Shown here: piece by piece, positions 1-8,779 of the stretch
Position numbering within the stretch: the first letter of the stretch is position 1
How the letters are laid out: every line of letters begins with the position of its first letter
From: JAWPMV01 sp038527215
Lineage (GTDB): Bacteria; Bacteroidota; Bacteroidia; J057
Direction of reading: 5' to 3'
Assembly: GCA_038527215.1 (NCBI GenBank)
Contig: JBCBGC010000027.1
Location: 1 to 64,000, forward strand
Length of the DNA stretch: 64,000 bases
Program-made: the position numbers and the translations under genes
Notes under the pieces: model-generated
Database searches by the model: none
What the model saw: the letters and a program-made list of their open reading frames with translations, nothing else
Told to the model about the DNA's origin: nothing

Positions 1-1
1 A

Positions 2-442
2 CTGGCTAAGCAACAAGGTTATCACAATGTCCTTTGGCTGGACGCTCGTGAAAATCAGTATATCGAAGAATGCGGCACCATGAATGTGTTTTTTGTCATA
101 GATGGAACCGTCATTACCCCACCGCTGGGAGGCACCATTCTGCCGGGCATCACCCGCAACAGTGCCCTGCAACTATTGAGAGAGAACGGCTACAAAGTAG
201 AGGTGCGCCCGATTTCCATTTATGAACTCCAATCTGCCTGGCGGGAAGGACGGGTACAGGAAGCCTTTGGGGTAGGAACGGCCGCTACCATCAGCCATAT
301 TGCCCGTATTGGATTTAACGGAGAAGATATTACCTTGCCTCCAGTGTCGGAGCGCAGAGTAGGTAACTGGTTGAACCAGACCATGAACCGCCTCAAATCC
401 GGCGATCTTTCAGATCCCTACGGATGGATATACAAAGTATAG
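2..442 (+). CDS. ilvE: Branched-chain amino acid aminotransferase, 3' part
   Basis: This is the C-terminal part of a fold-type IV PLP aminotransferase that interconverts Val, Leu and Ile with their 2-oxo acids in the cytoplasm. The reading frame is open from base 2, so the gene begins outside the window and any ATG inside it (for example at 80) is internal. Visible family motifs are YIEECGTMNVFFV near the left edge, the glycine-rich PPLGGTILPGITR stretch, and EAFGVGTAA, which contacts the cofactor phosphate. About 146 residues remain of a usual 350 or so. The stop overlaps the start of the next gene by 19 bases, which suggests translational coupling. Assignment to the family is firm; the exact substrate preference is inferred from family membership. 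Confidence 0.93.
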   Translation: MAKQQGYHNVLWLDARENQYIEECGTMNVFFVIDGTVITPPLGGTILPGITRNSALQLLRENGYKVEVRPISIYELQSAWREGRVQEAFGVGTAATISHIARIGFNGEDITLPPVSERRVGNWLNQTMNRLKSGDLSDPYGWIYKV

Positions 443-1830
443 GCAAAGACTTACGTATACATTTCGCTTATATCATAGGCGCTGCATTCATCTTGATGGG
501 TGCAGCGCTTTATAATGGATACCCTCTCGTTTATTCTGATACCGGGACCTATCTGCATTCGGGCTTTACCTTGGAAGTGCCCCGGGACCGCCCCATTTTC
601 TATGGGTTGTTCATGCGCCTGACGAGCCTGGGATTTTCCCTTTGGCTGGTCGCCCTGGCTCAGTGCTTACTGCTTTCGTCCATGCTGGCCCGTTTTATCA
701 GCCTTCAGGTAAAAGCCGTTGACCAACGAGGGATGTTCTTGCTGGGCACTGTCTTCCTCGCGTTGACCAGCAGCCTAAGCTGGTACACTGGGCAGTTGAT
801 GGCCGACATTTTTGCCCCAGTAGTCATTTTATCTGCCTATTTCTTCTTCATAAAATCAGATCGCATATCCCGACGAGAGCGCTTAATCTGGCTCCTTGTA
901 GGAGGATTAGCCATGATGATGCATTTATCCCACGTGGCCATCGGCTTCAGTCTGGGCTTGGTAGGCTTGTTGTATTGGGGCATCAAAGGACGAAAAATGC
1001 CGGACTGGCAATACCTTGGCAAGCGCCTCGGGCTATGGATGGCTACCTGGTTGGTGGCTTTGCTGATGGTGCCTTCCACGCATGCCCTCATGGGAGATGA
1101 ATTTCGCTTTAGCAAAGCCTCCCACGTATTTTTCATGGGACGCATGCTGGACAGCGGCATCCTGGATCGCTATCTGGATGAGTATTGCGAAGAGAAGCAA
1201 TGGGAACTTTGCCAGTATAAAGATCAGTTGCCCGAAGGCTGTATGGATTTTATTTGGAATCAGGAAAAAAGCCCGGTTTATCAAATGGGTGGCTGGGAAG
1301 CCACCGAACAGGAATTCAGTCAGATCATCAACCATACCCTACGCCACCCCAAATATCTGGGCTTACATTTTTGGGAAGGGGGCGTAGCTACTTTTCGCCA
1401 ACTCCTTCAAAATCCAGTAGGGGAGGGCTTGATTTCAGACTGGTATGCCTCTGAAACCTGTCCGGTTTATCTGCACATGCAGAAATTTTTCCCGTATGAA
1501 TTCTCCGCCTATCTCAATTCCCGACAGTGCGTTGGCATCTTCAAGGAGAAACTGGATTTCACCTGGCTAAATATCCTAAGCAACCTGGTCCTTTCCGTAG
1601 GCTTGTTGATTACGTTGGGGTTTATTGGCTGGAAAAAATTCCGACTGCTGAGTCCTTCGCTTCAGTTTGCCTGGTTGGTCTTGCCCCTGGGGATCCTCAT
1701 CAATGCCGCGGTTACCGGTGCCCTGGCCAATGTCTACGGAAGACTGGAATCGCGGGTCATCTGGTTATTCCCTTTGCTGGTTCTGATGTTGGCTTATCAG
1801 TGGTATCAGCAGCGTAAGGAAGCGGTTTAA
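424..1830 (+). CDS. Polytopic membrane protein of unknown function
   Basis: A 468-residue integral membrane protein with roughly nine to eleven hydrophobic segments: a cluster through about residue 220, a soluble loop at about 225-375 rich in Tyr, Trp and acidic residues and containing several Cys (CEEKQWELCQ, ETCPVY), then three or four more helices near the C-terminus. This arrangement of an N-terminal helix bundle with a large loop resembles GT-C type glycosyltransferases, but I see no clear catalytic motif, so I do not assign one. It starts inside the 3' end of ilvE and is probably co-expressed with it. Its stop overlaps the stop of the convergent protease gene by 4 bases. It is a real gene by length, composition and coupling; its function is unknown. 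Confidence 0.75.
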   Translation: MDIQSIGKDLRIHFAYIIGAAFILMGAALYNGYPLVYSDTGTYLHSGFTLEVPRDRPIFYGLFMRLTSLGFSLWLVALAQCLLLSSMLARFISLQVKAVDQRGMFLLGTVFLALTSSLSWYTGQLMADIFAPVVILSAYFFFIKSDRISRRERLIWLLVGGLAMMMHLSHVAIGFSLGLVGLLYWGIKGRKMPDWQYLGKRLGLWMATWLVALLMVPSTHALMGDEFRFSKASHVFFMGRMLDSGILDRYLDEYCEEKQWELCQYKDQLPEGCMDFIWNQEKSPVYQMGGWEATEQEFSQIINHTLRHPKYLGLHFWEGGVATFRQLLQNPVGEGLISDWYASETCPVYLHMQKFFPYEFSAYLNSRQCVGIFKEKLDFTWLNILSNLVLSVGLLITLGFIGWKKFRLLSPSLQFAWLVLPLGILINAAVTGALANVYGRLESRVIWLFPLLVLMLAYQWYQQRKEAV

Positions 1831-3920
1831 GCCCCTTTTTTAGAGGTCGATTTTTTCCCTCGCCATTTGCGAAGCGAAGCAGGCGACCAGCGACGGTGTC
1901 TTTTGTCCCGCACCTTACTCCTCTTGTCAAACTGGATTTGTTCCGGAAAATCCCAGGCAAGTTTTCCTTCCGGTCCTACCATTAGTTTGGCCCCTTTTTC
2001 CAGAATCAGCTGACTATTTCCTTTCAAGGCCAGCAAGCCCTGCTTCTCGATGCTGAGTTGCCCTCCTTTGCGGACCACAATCTTGCCATAAGCTGCGATG
2101 CTTAGCTCGCTCCAGCGGGTAATCTTGAGCTCCGCCCCTTCTTCCACAATGATGCTTTTGCGCGGCTCAAGATGCAGGCGCGTAGGATTGACAAAGGTTT
2201 TGGTTTCCGGATGCACACTTTCCCGATCCGGCGTCCCGCTCAAATCCAGCGTAAGCCTATTCCCTGATACGATGGTTAAGGGCTGTTGGGCCAGGCTGTC
2301 TAATTGTTTCCAAAGAATATTCCCACACCAGCGCTGGCTTTCCCGGACATACCAGTCATCAAAGCGGATATCCAGGGTAAAGGTGCCGTCCGGAGCCTGA
2401 TCGAAGATGTTGATGCTGATGCCGTTGAGGACAAAAGGCGCGAGCTGCTGCTTTCTTTTGTCATAGATCGGATAATTGAGCAAAGGGAAGCGACCAGAAA
2501 GGCCCAGTTCTGCGCCCACGCCCAGGGCATCGTTCTCATCTCCCGTACAAGCGTAGGTGGTTTTGATTTGATCTCCCACCGGGCTTACCCATAAATCATA
2601 CTGTTCCCGCCCCCCTCGGTCGCTGTTGCCATGAGACATGCCGACCAGGATTTTTCCATCCTGATCGAAGTCTGCCCGCATAAACTGAAAGGCATTCTGG
2701 CCCGCGATGGGATTGTTCAGGCCTCGCATGAATACTGGCGCGCGATTGACCGTATCCTTGAGGAAGAGGAAATCGAAATTGCCTTCCCCATTGTACATCT
2801 TGATGAGGTTGGCGCTTTTTCGGTTAAAAGGATTGAGTTGCGGTTTGGCCCGGTCAAATCCCGGGGCAGCCACCACGTAGCAATACAGACCTGCGGCGGA
2901 TTGAGGTTGCCCCTGAGAGGCATCTTTATAAAAGATTTTGTCATCCCACTTATCTTGCTTCTGGTGGTTTTCAATCCATAACACGTCCTCGGTGCCAGGC
3001 AAGGATATGCGGATCGCATCTTGCGAAGTGACCAGGTCTTTGAGTTGATAACGTCCTGTTTCCGTAACAGTTTGCGGTTCCATCCAGCCTAGCCACCAGT
3101 TTTCCCAGGCGTTGGTGGTGAAAAAAGGGGCATGCCAGGCCGCCATGAGGCCCCAGCCTTTTTGGGTGTAGAATTTATCCCCATCGGTGCTATTGGCGCC
3201 GAGATAGTGCGGGGCGGAATACAGGTTGTGGGCAAATTCGTGCTTGAAATACTCCCAGTTATGCTCGGGGTCTGCGTAGGACAGAATGCCGGTATGTCCA
3301 TTGGTGATGCGATAGCGGGAACCGGGAATGCCCAGGTTGCTGCTAGCGCCCATACCGGTACTGCCAGGCGCCCGGTGCATAATGACCACATAGTCCAGGA
3401 TGCTATCCGGAATGCTTTGGCTGTTGTCAGATTTGTAGCGGGGACGATTGGTTCTGCGGTCATATTTACCCCAATCAAAGTCCGGATCGTTTTCTGTGAT
3501 CCAATTGATGGCTGCCTGATTGAGTTTGCCTTGTCGCGAAAAGAAGTTACGATTGGTCTGCCGAATGTGCTTTACTGGCACCTGGACCGGATAGATATCG
3601 GCGGTGAGGCGGAATTTGCCCCCGGACATGGTATAGTAAAAATCGCTGATATTTTTGCGGTCAGTGATCTGGCCCAGGTCGTCCGGGTTTTGATGAAAAA
3701 GATCGTTGACAGAACCCCGGGCCATGTTTGGCAGGCGATCGTCATTGGGCCATACCTTAGAGTTCGGCATGAGGTTGGCGTCGGTGTAGCGGACAAAAAT
3801 CACCAGCAGGTGAAGGTCGCCTTTGGGGGTGTGGACATCCCCCAGATAGGATTGCGCCCATAAAAAACATGGGCTGAGCAGGAAGCTGCAGCCCACGATC
3901 AAACTGAATAGTCTTTTCAT
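1827..3920 (-). CDS. Secreted M6-like metalloprotease
   Basis: A secreted zinc metalloprotease of about 697 residues. I choose the ATG at 3920 because it gives a clean signal peptide (MKRLFSLIVGC...FLWAQ) ending in Ala-Gln; an upstream ATG at 3944 adds only eight polar residues. The zinc motif is HEFAH (His227, Glu228, His231), followed by a Pro-His and by a GLM turn in KGWGLMAAW, as in M6 (immune-inhibitor-A-like) proteases. After the catalytic domain there are beta-rich segments and a hydrophobic repeat resembling a parallel beta-helix (residues about 590-660), then a strongly basic tail rich in Arg and Lys. The gene lies 53 bases downstream of the large amidase on the same strand and probably shares its transcript, so the two may act together on extracellular material. 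The substrate is unknown. Confidence 0.8.
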   Translation of the reverse strand: MKRLFSLIVGCSFLLSPCFLWAQSYLGDVHTPKGDLHLLVIFVRYTDANLMPNSKVWPNDDRLPNMARGSVNDLFHQNPDDLGQITDRKNISDFYYTMSGGKFRLTADIYPVQVPVKHIRQTNRNFFSRQGKLNQAAINWITENDPDFDWGKYDRRTNRPRYKSDNSQSIPDSILDYVVIMHRAPGSTGMGASSNLGIPGSRYRITNGHTGILSYADPEHNWEYFKHEFAHNLYSAPHYLGANSTDGDKFYTQKGWGLMAAWHAPFFTTNAWENWWLGWMEPQTVTETGRYQLKDLVTSQDAIRISLPGTEDVLWIENHQKQDKWDDKIFYKDASQGQPQSAAGLYCYVVAAPGFDRAKPQLNPFNRKSANLIKMYNGEGNFDFLFLKDTVNRAPVFMRGLNNPIAGQNAFQFMRADFDQDGKILVGMSHGNSDRGGREQYDLWVSPVGDQIKTTYACTGDENDALGVGAELGLSGRFPLLNYPIYDKRKQQLAPFVLNGISINIFDQAPDGTFTLDIRFDDWYVRESQRWCGNILWKQLDSLAQQPLTIVSGNRLTLDLSGTPDRESVHPETKTFVNPTRLHLEPRKSIIVEEGAELKITRWSELSIAAYGKIVVRKGGQLSIEKQGLLALKGNSQLILEKGAKLMVGPEGKLAWDFPEQIQFDKRSKVRDKRHRRWSPASLRKWRGKKSTSKKGA

Positions 3921-3973
3921 TTTTCCTTTGCTTGACCACTTCATCTCCTCAAGATAATACCTGAGGGGCTTTC

Positions 3974-6900
3974 CTACTCAATGCGGGTTTGCTCTTCGCG
4001 CAATGCGGACCAGCGACCTGCATTATTGAGATTGAGCCTTAGGAGCCTGGCCGCGGGGGTTTGGCCCGTACTCTTGAAGCGGAACATATCATTGATGCTG
4101 GAACCTACGGTGATTTGCAGCGGATTGCGCTGCGCCAATTGGTACACCCGAATGTCATCGAATTGTACCTGGGAATTGCCCGTCCGCATGGAGATTCCTT
4201 CTCCAGCGCGCAGCACGCCTTGAGGATCTTTCCATTTCATGACCGGCTTATCATCCAGGAATACCTGGATTTCATTGGTCAGGGTATTGACGACAACCTT
4301 GCAATCGTACCAGCGACCACTTTTCAGGCTGATAAACTCAGAGGCCCGGATGCGGATCAGGGAGTTATTTTCGGTGCGGTAGATTTCCACTTTATCCTGA
4401 CGACTTTGATAGTTCCGGAACCAGACGAGATAGGAGTTTCCTCGCTCTGTAGCGGCCGGATCTGAGCAGAACATATGCATACCAAAGCGTTTATTGTCTC
4501 CTTCGGAGAGGATTTTTGCCCGCCAGTGATACATATAGACATCTCCGTTGCGTTGCCGCACCGGAATGAAAAGGTTGCTGTTAGGGGTGCTGGCTTCGGA
4601 TTGCTGGAGTTCGCCATTGACCAATCGCCAATTTCCTTCCACGGCGGTCCAGTTGGGATGCAGGCGGTTCCCCGGAAAATCATCCAGGAAGAAGCCCAGG
4701 CGACTGTTGGCCCCCCAGCGTTGGCCATCAAAGTCTGCCGGTAGGTAAAAGGTACTGCCGGTACCAGCCAGCGGTAAGCTAAAGTCATTCCGGTAAGAAG
4801 CAGCCAAGGAGCCCGTTACGCTGCCACTTTCATCGGTCGGTTCGGCAGGGGTAGGTTCTCCGCCGCCAGCGGGGGGAGCCGGAGTAGACCCGCCACCACT
4901 GACCAACTCACTGTAATTCTGGCCTACTTCTGACCATCGGATATTGCGATCAATGATCAAAGAGTTGACCAGGAAGCGTCCTGTGCCATTTAAGGGGGCG
5001 CGTACGCCCTGATTGACGGCGACCTGGGCGGAGCTGGTCCGCTGCTTGAAGACGATCAGGTTATCGAGGATCAACTGACAGTTTCCACTTCGGACGGAAA
5101 TCCCATTTCCTGCTCTAAGCGGGTAGCGGTCCACCCAGGAAACAGCGAATTTATTATCGATATACAACTCGATCCGACCTTTTTGTGGATTGTAGATCAC
5201 TTTATAATCATGAGCCAATTGCTGACCCAGGTTCACCTGCTTCCGGACTTTACGGTCAAAAGCATTGTTGACGGTTTTATAAATCTCGGCATAGTCTCCA
5301 TCCTTACCATCCCGGATCCAGACGAAGTAAGAGTTACCCCGGTTTGCCAGGGAGGGATTGTTGGAGAAAAAATGCAATCCGTGTCTAAGATTGCCTCCGT
5401 TTCCGGTCATTTTGGCTTGCCAGGCATAAACATATACTTCGCTCCCTTGCTGTCGTAGGGGGGCGTGTAGGTTGGCATTGCTGCTAGTAACATTGCTTTG
5501 ACGCAGGCGGCCGTTTTCTACTTGCCAGTTCCCAGCGGCATTTTTCCAATTTCCTTTGAGACCATTGTCGAAATCATCATAGAAAAAGCCCGCCTGAGGA
5601 TTGGATTGGAAGCCAAATGGACTCTGCTGTGCCACGTTGTAAAAACGGTTGGCTAAGCCTCTCCCGCTGCGATCGCGATCTGCAAAGTTGATGGTGAAGC
5701 TCTTATTGTAGCTGGCTTGCAGGTTGGCTGAGGTCTCGGGATGGCGGGTGGATAGGGGCAGGGTAATGTTGAAACTGCCATCGTCCACGATGGGATCAGG
5801 TCCGGTGGGGGTGGTCGGTTGAGTGGGCCCTGTCGGAGTCCCTGGATTGTTGTTGTTCCCATTGTCCACCACGGGCGGACCCGTGGCTCCCCGGAGACTC
5901 CGCCAACTGGCGGTCCAGCCTTTGCCCGTTTCCCGTCGGTCTGATTTAAACAAAATGGTCATCCCATTTTGGGAGGAAACGACCTTGGGAGGTAATTTTT
6001 TTCCTTCCAGTTTCGCCAGCACCTTTCCATTGGTATTGCCGCCATCAAAGATGGTCATGACATCCAGACTTTCTTCGGTGTCAAAGCTGGTAAAGGTCAA
6101 TTCCACTCTGCCGCCGTCGGGCGGAATGATGCGATAGAGGTAGTTCTCTTCATTGGCGTAACCGGCCAGGGTCCCGCCAGAGTCGTTGAATCTACCGCGA
6201 TTGAGCCGGACCGTATAGACTTGAGGCCGATCTCCCCGACCGATATTGGGGGTGATAAATTGCTCCCCGACCAAGGCAGATGAGTCCGTACCACAAACGG
6301 CTTGCACCTGCCAGTTATAGAGTCCATTGGCACTGAGGCCCGTAATGGTGACTGACTTTTCTTTGGTTCGATAAAGGGCCCATTTATTTTCCAGCTTTCG
6401 CTTGAGATAAATCAGATAATGGTCGGCCTTGACGTCGCGCTGCCAACTCAGGGTAACCAGGGTAGGAAGTCGGTTCCCGGCCACCAGATTGGTCGGATTG
6501 GGACAATCTGGATTTTTCCGGGTAGAGCTATATCTGATGTGCCAGCCTGATTTGTTGATGCGACAATCGGACCGGAATTCGATGTAAACGGCTCCACTTT
6601 TGGCGACAATTTCCCCCGGTTTTTGGTCCCCGGCAATGCGGCCGATGTAACGGCCGTTCACATTCTCCCCATCATAGATGTCGAGATAATCATAGGGTTT
6701 TTCTCTGGTCCCTTCCAATTCGACCGCTAAGAACTCCAGCCTGATGCTGGTGGCATCTTTGGGCTTAATGAGATAAGCGAGTCTTTGCTGATCTCCATAG
6801 TTCCCGCTGGCTTTGCCTGTATCGAAGATTTCTCCTTTTCGGTCGGTAAAGACTTGTGGAGTAGGGGAGCCATTGATCAGCCGATAATAGCGATCCCAGT

Positions 6901-8125
6901 CCCAGTAGGGTCCCGGGTCGATATGATTATTTCCCCGGAAGTGCTGGTGGCCTTTGATTTTCCAGCAAGTATTCCCAAGTACCTCTACGCCGCTGGTAGG
7001 CGGACCGGCAAAGGTCTGGAGTGGGTTGATCCCCCGACGCTTACAAATGTCTCTGACCAGGGCGGCAGAGCTTTCATACATTTCATTGGTGTACCATGCG
7101 GCCCCATCGTCAATGAAACCTTCATGCTCGATGCCGATCGCACCTGCGTTGTCGGTTTTAACATGAAAGGCTTTATCATCCTCGCAGACCATCTGGGTAA
7201 CCTGACCGTCGCTGGCCCGAATGATGTAGTGGGCAGAAACCTTGGCGTTCCGGTTTTTGAACCAGGCAATGGCACTGGCGTAGGAGCCCTGAATGGTATG
7301 GATGGTGATAAACTGGATTTGTTCTCCGTTGCGGGACCCGTAGTTATTGGTGTGGGCAGCGTCCCAAATAGACCCGAAGTAATTGGGTTTGCCCGGGCTA
7401 CAGTTGTTAGATCCGGGAGAAGGAGCTGAAAAGGTATCACCGCTCAGATTCCTCACTCTTTGATTAGAAGCGTTTACCTGTTTGGCACTGAGGACGCGAT
7501 AGTTTTCTGAACCAAAAATGCGGTTATAGTCGAATTGGCGAACGTTTATGGTTCTTACGCCGGTGTGAGGGCTTTCGATTTCTTTGAGAATGCCATAGAA
7601 CTGCTGGTCTCGGGCGTATTCATCCAACATGTTCTGGGGGGCAGGCAGTTCGCTTAGCTCACTGATGATGGGTTCGTGATTCTCAACGCTTCGGGAAGTC
7701 ATGCGCTTGTTGCGCTGAAGGGCCACATAAGCTGCGGCGTAGGCCAGAATATTGATGCGGGGATTTTCAATGATATCGGCTTCAGAATAACCCGATAGCT
7801 GGGCTACCTTTTTTAAGCTCTCCTGGAAATAGCCTTTTCCATCTCCGACCAGCCCCATCACCCCATAATATTCAGGCAAACCCTGGCAACTATAACTATC
7901 CTTGGGACTCACATGGTTTACGCGGGTATTGGTGTAGGCTACTGCTTCCAGTAGACCAGCTGGTATAGAAGGAAAATTCCGATAGGCTTCAGCAAAATAA
8001 CTGGCGTATTTGTTGGTTTGGGCATGTAGCGGGGGGAGCAACAGCATGCATCCCGCCAGGAGCGCCAGCGCTTGCATTCGAAAATTCCTATATCTTGCAT
8101 GTATAAAAAGATCCCAAGGGTTCAT
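3974..8125 (-). CDS. Secreted multidomain N-acetylmuramoyl-L-alanine amidase
   Basis: A very large (about 1383 aa) secreted cell-wall enzyme. The start at 8125 is the first ATG; a further ATG at 8077 sits at the hydrophobic core of the signal peptide (ends PPLHAQ). Order of parts: a lytic-transglycosylase-like region (about 40-140) that seems to lack the usual catalytic Glu; an Amidase_2/PGRP-type domain (about 265-415) with candidate zinc ligands in ITIHTIQG, GHQHF and HIDPGPYWDW; a CUB domain; a fibronectin III domain; a second CUB; a Gly/Pro/Thr linker; then two homologous lectin/LamG-like modules of about 230 residues, each with a FFxDDF start and a GxGISxRxGNxQ strand, separated by another Pro-rich linker. 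The family cleaves the bond between MurNAc and L-Ala. The adhesive tail suggests action on external targets; that is inference. Confidence 0.85.
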   Translation of the reverse strand: MNPWDLFIHARYRNFRMQALALLAGCMLLLPPLHAQTNKYASYFAEAYRNFPSIPAGLLEAVAYTNTRVNHVSPKDSYSCQGLPEYYGVMGLVGDGKGYFQESLKKVAQLSGYSEADIIENPRINILAYAAAYVALQRNKRMTSRSVENHEPIISELSELPAPQNMLDEYARDQQFYGILKEIESPHTGVRTINVRQFDYNRIFGSENYRVLSAKQVNASNQRVRNLSGDTFSAPSPGSNNCSPGKPNYFGSIWDAAHTNNYGSRNGEQIQFITIHTIQGSYASAIAWFKNRNAKVSAHYIIRASDGQVTQMVCEDDKAFHVKTDNAGAIGIEHEGFIDDGAAWYTNEMYESSAALVRDICKRRGINPLQTFAGPPTSGVEVLGNTCWKIKGHQHFRGNNHIDPGPYWDWDRYYRLINGSPTPQVFTDRKGEIFDTGKASGNYGDQQRLAYLIKPKDATSIRLEFLAVELEGTREKPYDYLDIYDGENVNGRYIGRIAGDQKPGEIVAKSGAVYIEFRSDCRINKSGWHIRYSSTRKNPDCPNPTNLVAGNRLPTLVTLSWQRDVKADHYLIYLKRKLENKWALYRTKEKSVTITGLSANGLYNWQVQAVCGTDSSALVGEQFITPNIGRGDRPQVYTVRLNRGRFNDSGGTLAGYANEENYLYRIIPPDGGRVELTFTSFDTEESLDVMTIFDGGNTNGKVLAKLEGKKLPPKVVSSQNGMTILFKSDRRETGKGWTASWRSLRGATGPPVVDNGNNNNPGTPTGPTQPTTPTGPDPIVDDGSFNITLPLSTRHPETSANLQASYNKSFTINFADRDRSGRGLANRFYNVAQQSPFGFQSNPQAGFFYDDFDNGLKGNWKNAAGNWQVENGRLRQSNVTSSNANLHAPLRQQGSEVYVYAWQAKMTGNGGNLRHGLHFFSNNPSLANRGNSYFVWIRDGKDGDYAEIYKTVNNAFDRKVRKQVNLGQQLAHDYKVIYNPQKGRIELYIDNKFAVSWVDRYPLRAGNGISVRSGNCQLILDNLIVFKQRTSSAQVAVNQGVRAPLNGTGRFLVNSLIIDRNIRWSEVGQNYSELVSGGGSTPAPPAGGGEPTPAEPTDESGSVTGSLAASYRNDFSLPLAGTGSTFYLPADFDGQRWGANSRLGFFLDDFPGNRLHPNWTAVEGNWRLVNGELQQSEASTPNSNLFIPVRQRNGDVYMYHWRAKILSEGDNKRFGMHMFCSDPAATERGNSYLVWFRNYQSRQDKVEIYRTENNSLIRIRASEFISLKSGRWYDCKVVVNTLTNEIQVFLDDKPVMKWKDPQGVLRAGEGISMRTGNSQVQFDDIRVYQLAQRNPLQITVGSSINDMFRFKSTGQTPAARLLRLNLNNAGRWSALREEQTRIE

Positions 8126-8240
8126 GGTGTCGGAGCTTGAGTCGTACTTATTTATGAAAGGTAAAGTTCTTTCTATCAAATTCGCAATTTCAGGCCTGTT
8201 TTTGCCTAAATAATCCCCATTTGGGGCTGTTTTTAGTGGT

Positions 8241-8271
8241 TTTTAAACTTTCAATAATTATTGTAACTTTG
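8241..8271 (+). promoter_or_regulatory. Predicted Bacteroidota-type promoter
   Basis: The -7 element TAACTTTG (8264-8271) matches TAnnTTTG exactly. A T-rich -33 element (TTTT at 8241-8244) lies 19 bases upstream, within the known 19-21 spacing. The predicted start point is near 8277, about 26 bases before the ATG at 8303. Confidence 0.55.
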
Positions 8272-8302
8272 GAGTTGGATTAAAGGTAGGAGATACTGAA
8301 TT

Positions 8303-8779
8303 ATGGCGACAAAGATCGATATAAAGAAGCGAACCGAATTTTTTATCAAAGACCTTCACGCCCGGGAAACGATGCGTCTGGGATGGTACCGACAGTTTGG
8401 AATCGGGGAGGAAGAAGTACGTCGATTGCGGGAACGAAAGGCTCGTCATACGGCTTTTTTGCGTGACTTATTGAGAAAACGAGGAATTAGCCCTGCTTGG
8501 TATGCCCGGTATTTTTATTACTTAGGACACCTGTTCGGCTTTTTTTCCGCCTTTTTTCCTCAAAAATTCATGGATCGAATCGAGAATACATTGGAATTCT
8601 GGATTCTGATGCGCTATAAAAAGTACCTGCAGGAGATGACGTTGGATGCGACCTTACGGTCTATGATAGAATCTCTCCAAATGCAAAAATTACCCCACAA
8701 GGAACCAGCCGCGGATGCCATCCGAATGATTGAGCAGTTTATCCAGGAGCAGGAACAAGTCTTGCAGCTCAAGACCTGA
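8303..8779 (+). CDS. Hypothetical protein, possible degenerate COQ7/ferritin-like fold
   Basis: A 158-residue, highly charged helical protein. Its pattern resembles COQ7 (demethoxyubiquinone hydroxylase, a ferritin-like di-iron fold): a first helix with LHARETMRLGWYRQ, a second with RKARHTAFLRDLLRKRGISP, a hydrophobic hairpin (YYLGHLFGFFSAFFP), and a final helix beginning ENTLEFW. In COQ7 the second helix carries ExxH and the last pair carry further Glu/His ligands. Here the Glu of ExxH appears to be Lys and the last ligands are largely hydrophobic, so di-iron chemistry looks unlikely. The similarity is my reading of the pattern, not an alignment, and the protein may be something else. It has its own promoter and overlaps the convergent aminotransferase gene by 11 bases. 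Confidence 0.6.
   Translation: MATKIDIKKRTEFFIKDLHARETMRLGWYRQFGIGEEEVRRLRERKARHTAFLRDLLRKRGISPAWYARYFYYLGHLFGFFSAFFPQKFMDRIENTLEFWILMRYKKYLQEMTLDATLRSMIESLQMQKLPHKEPAADAIRMIEQFIQEQEQVLQLKT

Noticed and set aside
3132..3863. Plus-strand frame of 243 codons inside the M6-like protease
   Set aside because: It is the reverse shadow of the protease, which has a signal peptide and a zinc motif; the shadow product has no recognisable domain.
6785..7429. Plus-strand frame of 214 codons inside the amidase
   Set aside because: Antisense shadow over the amidase domain; the zinc-site residues read on the other strand are decisive.
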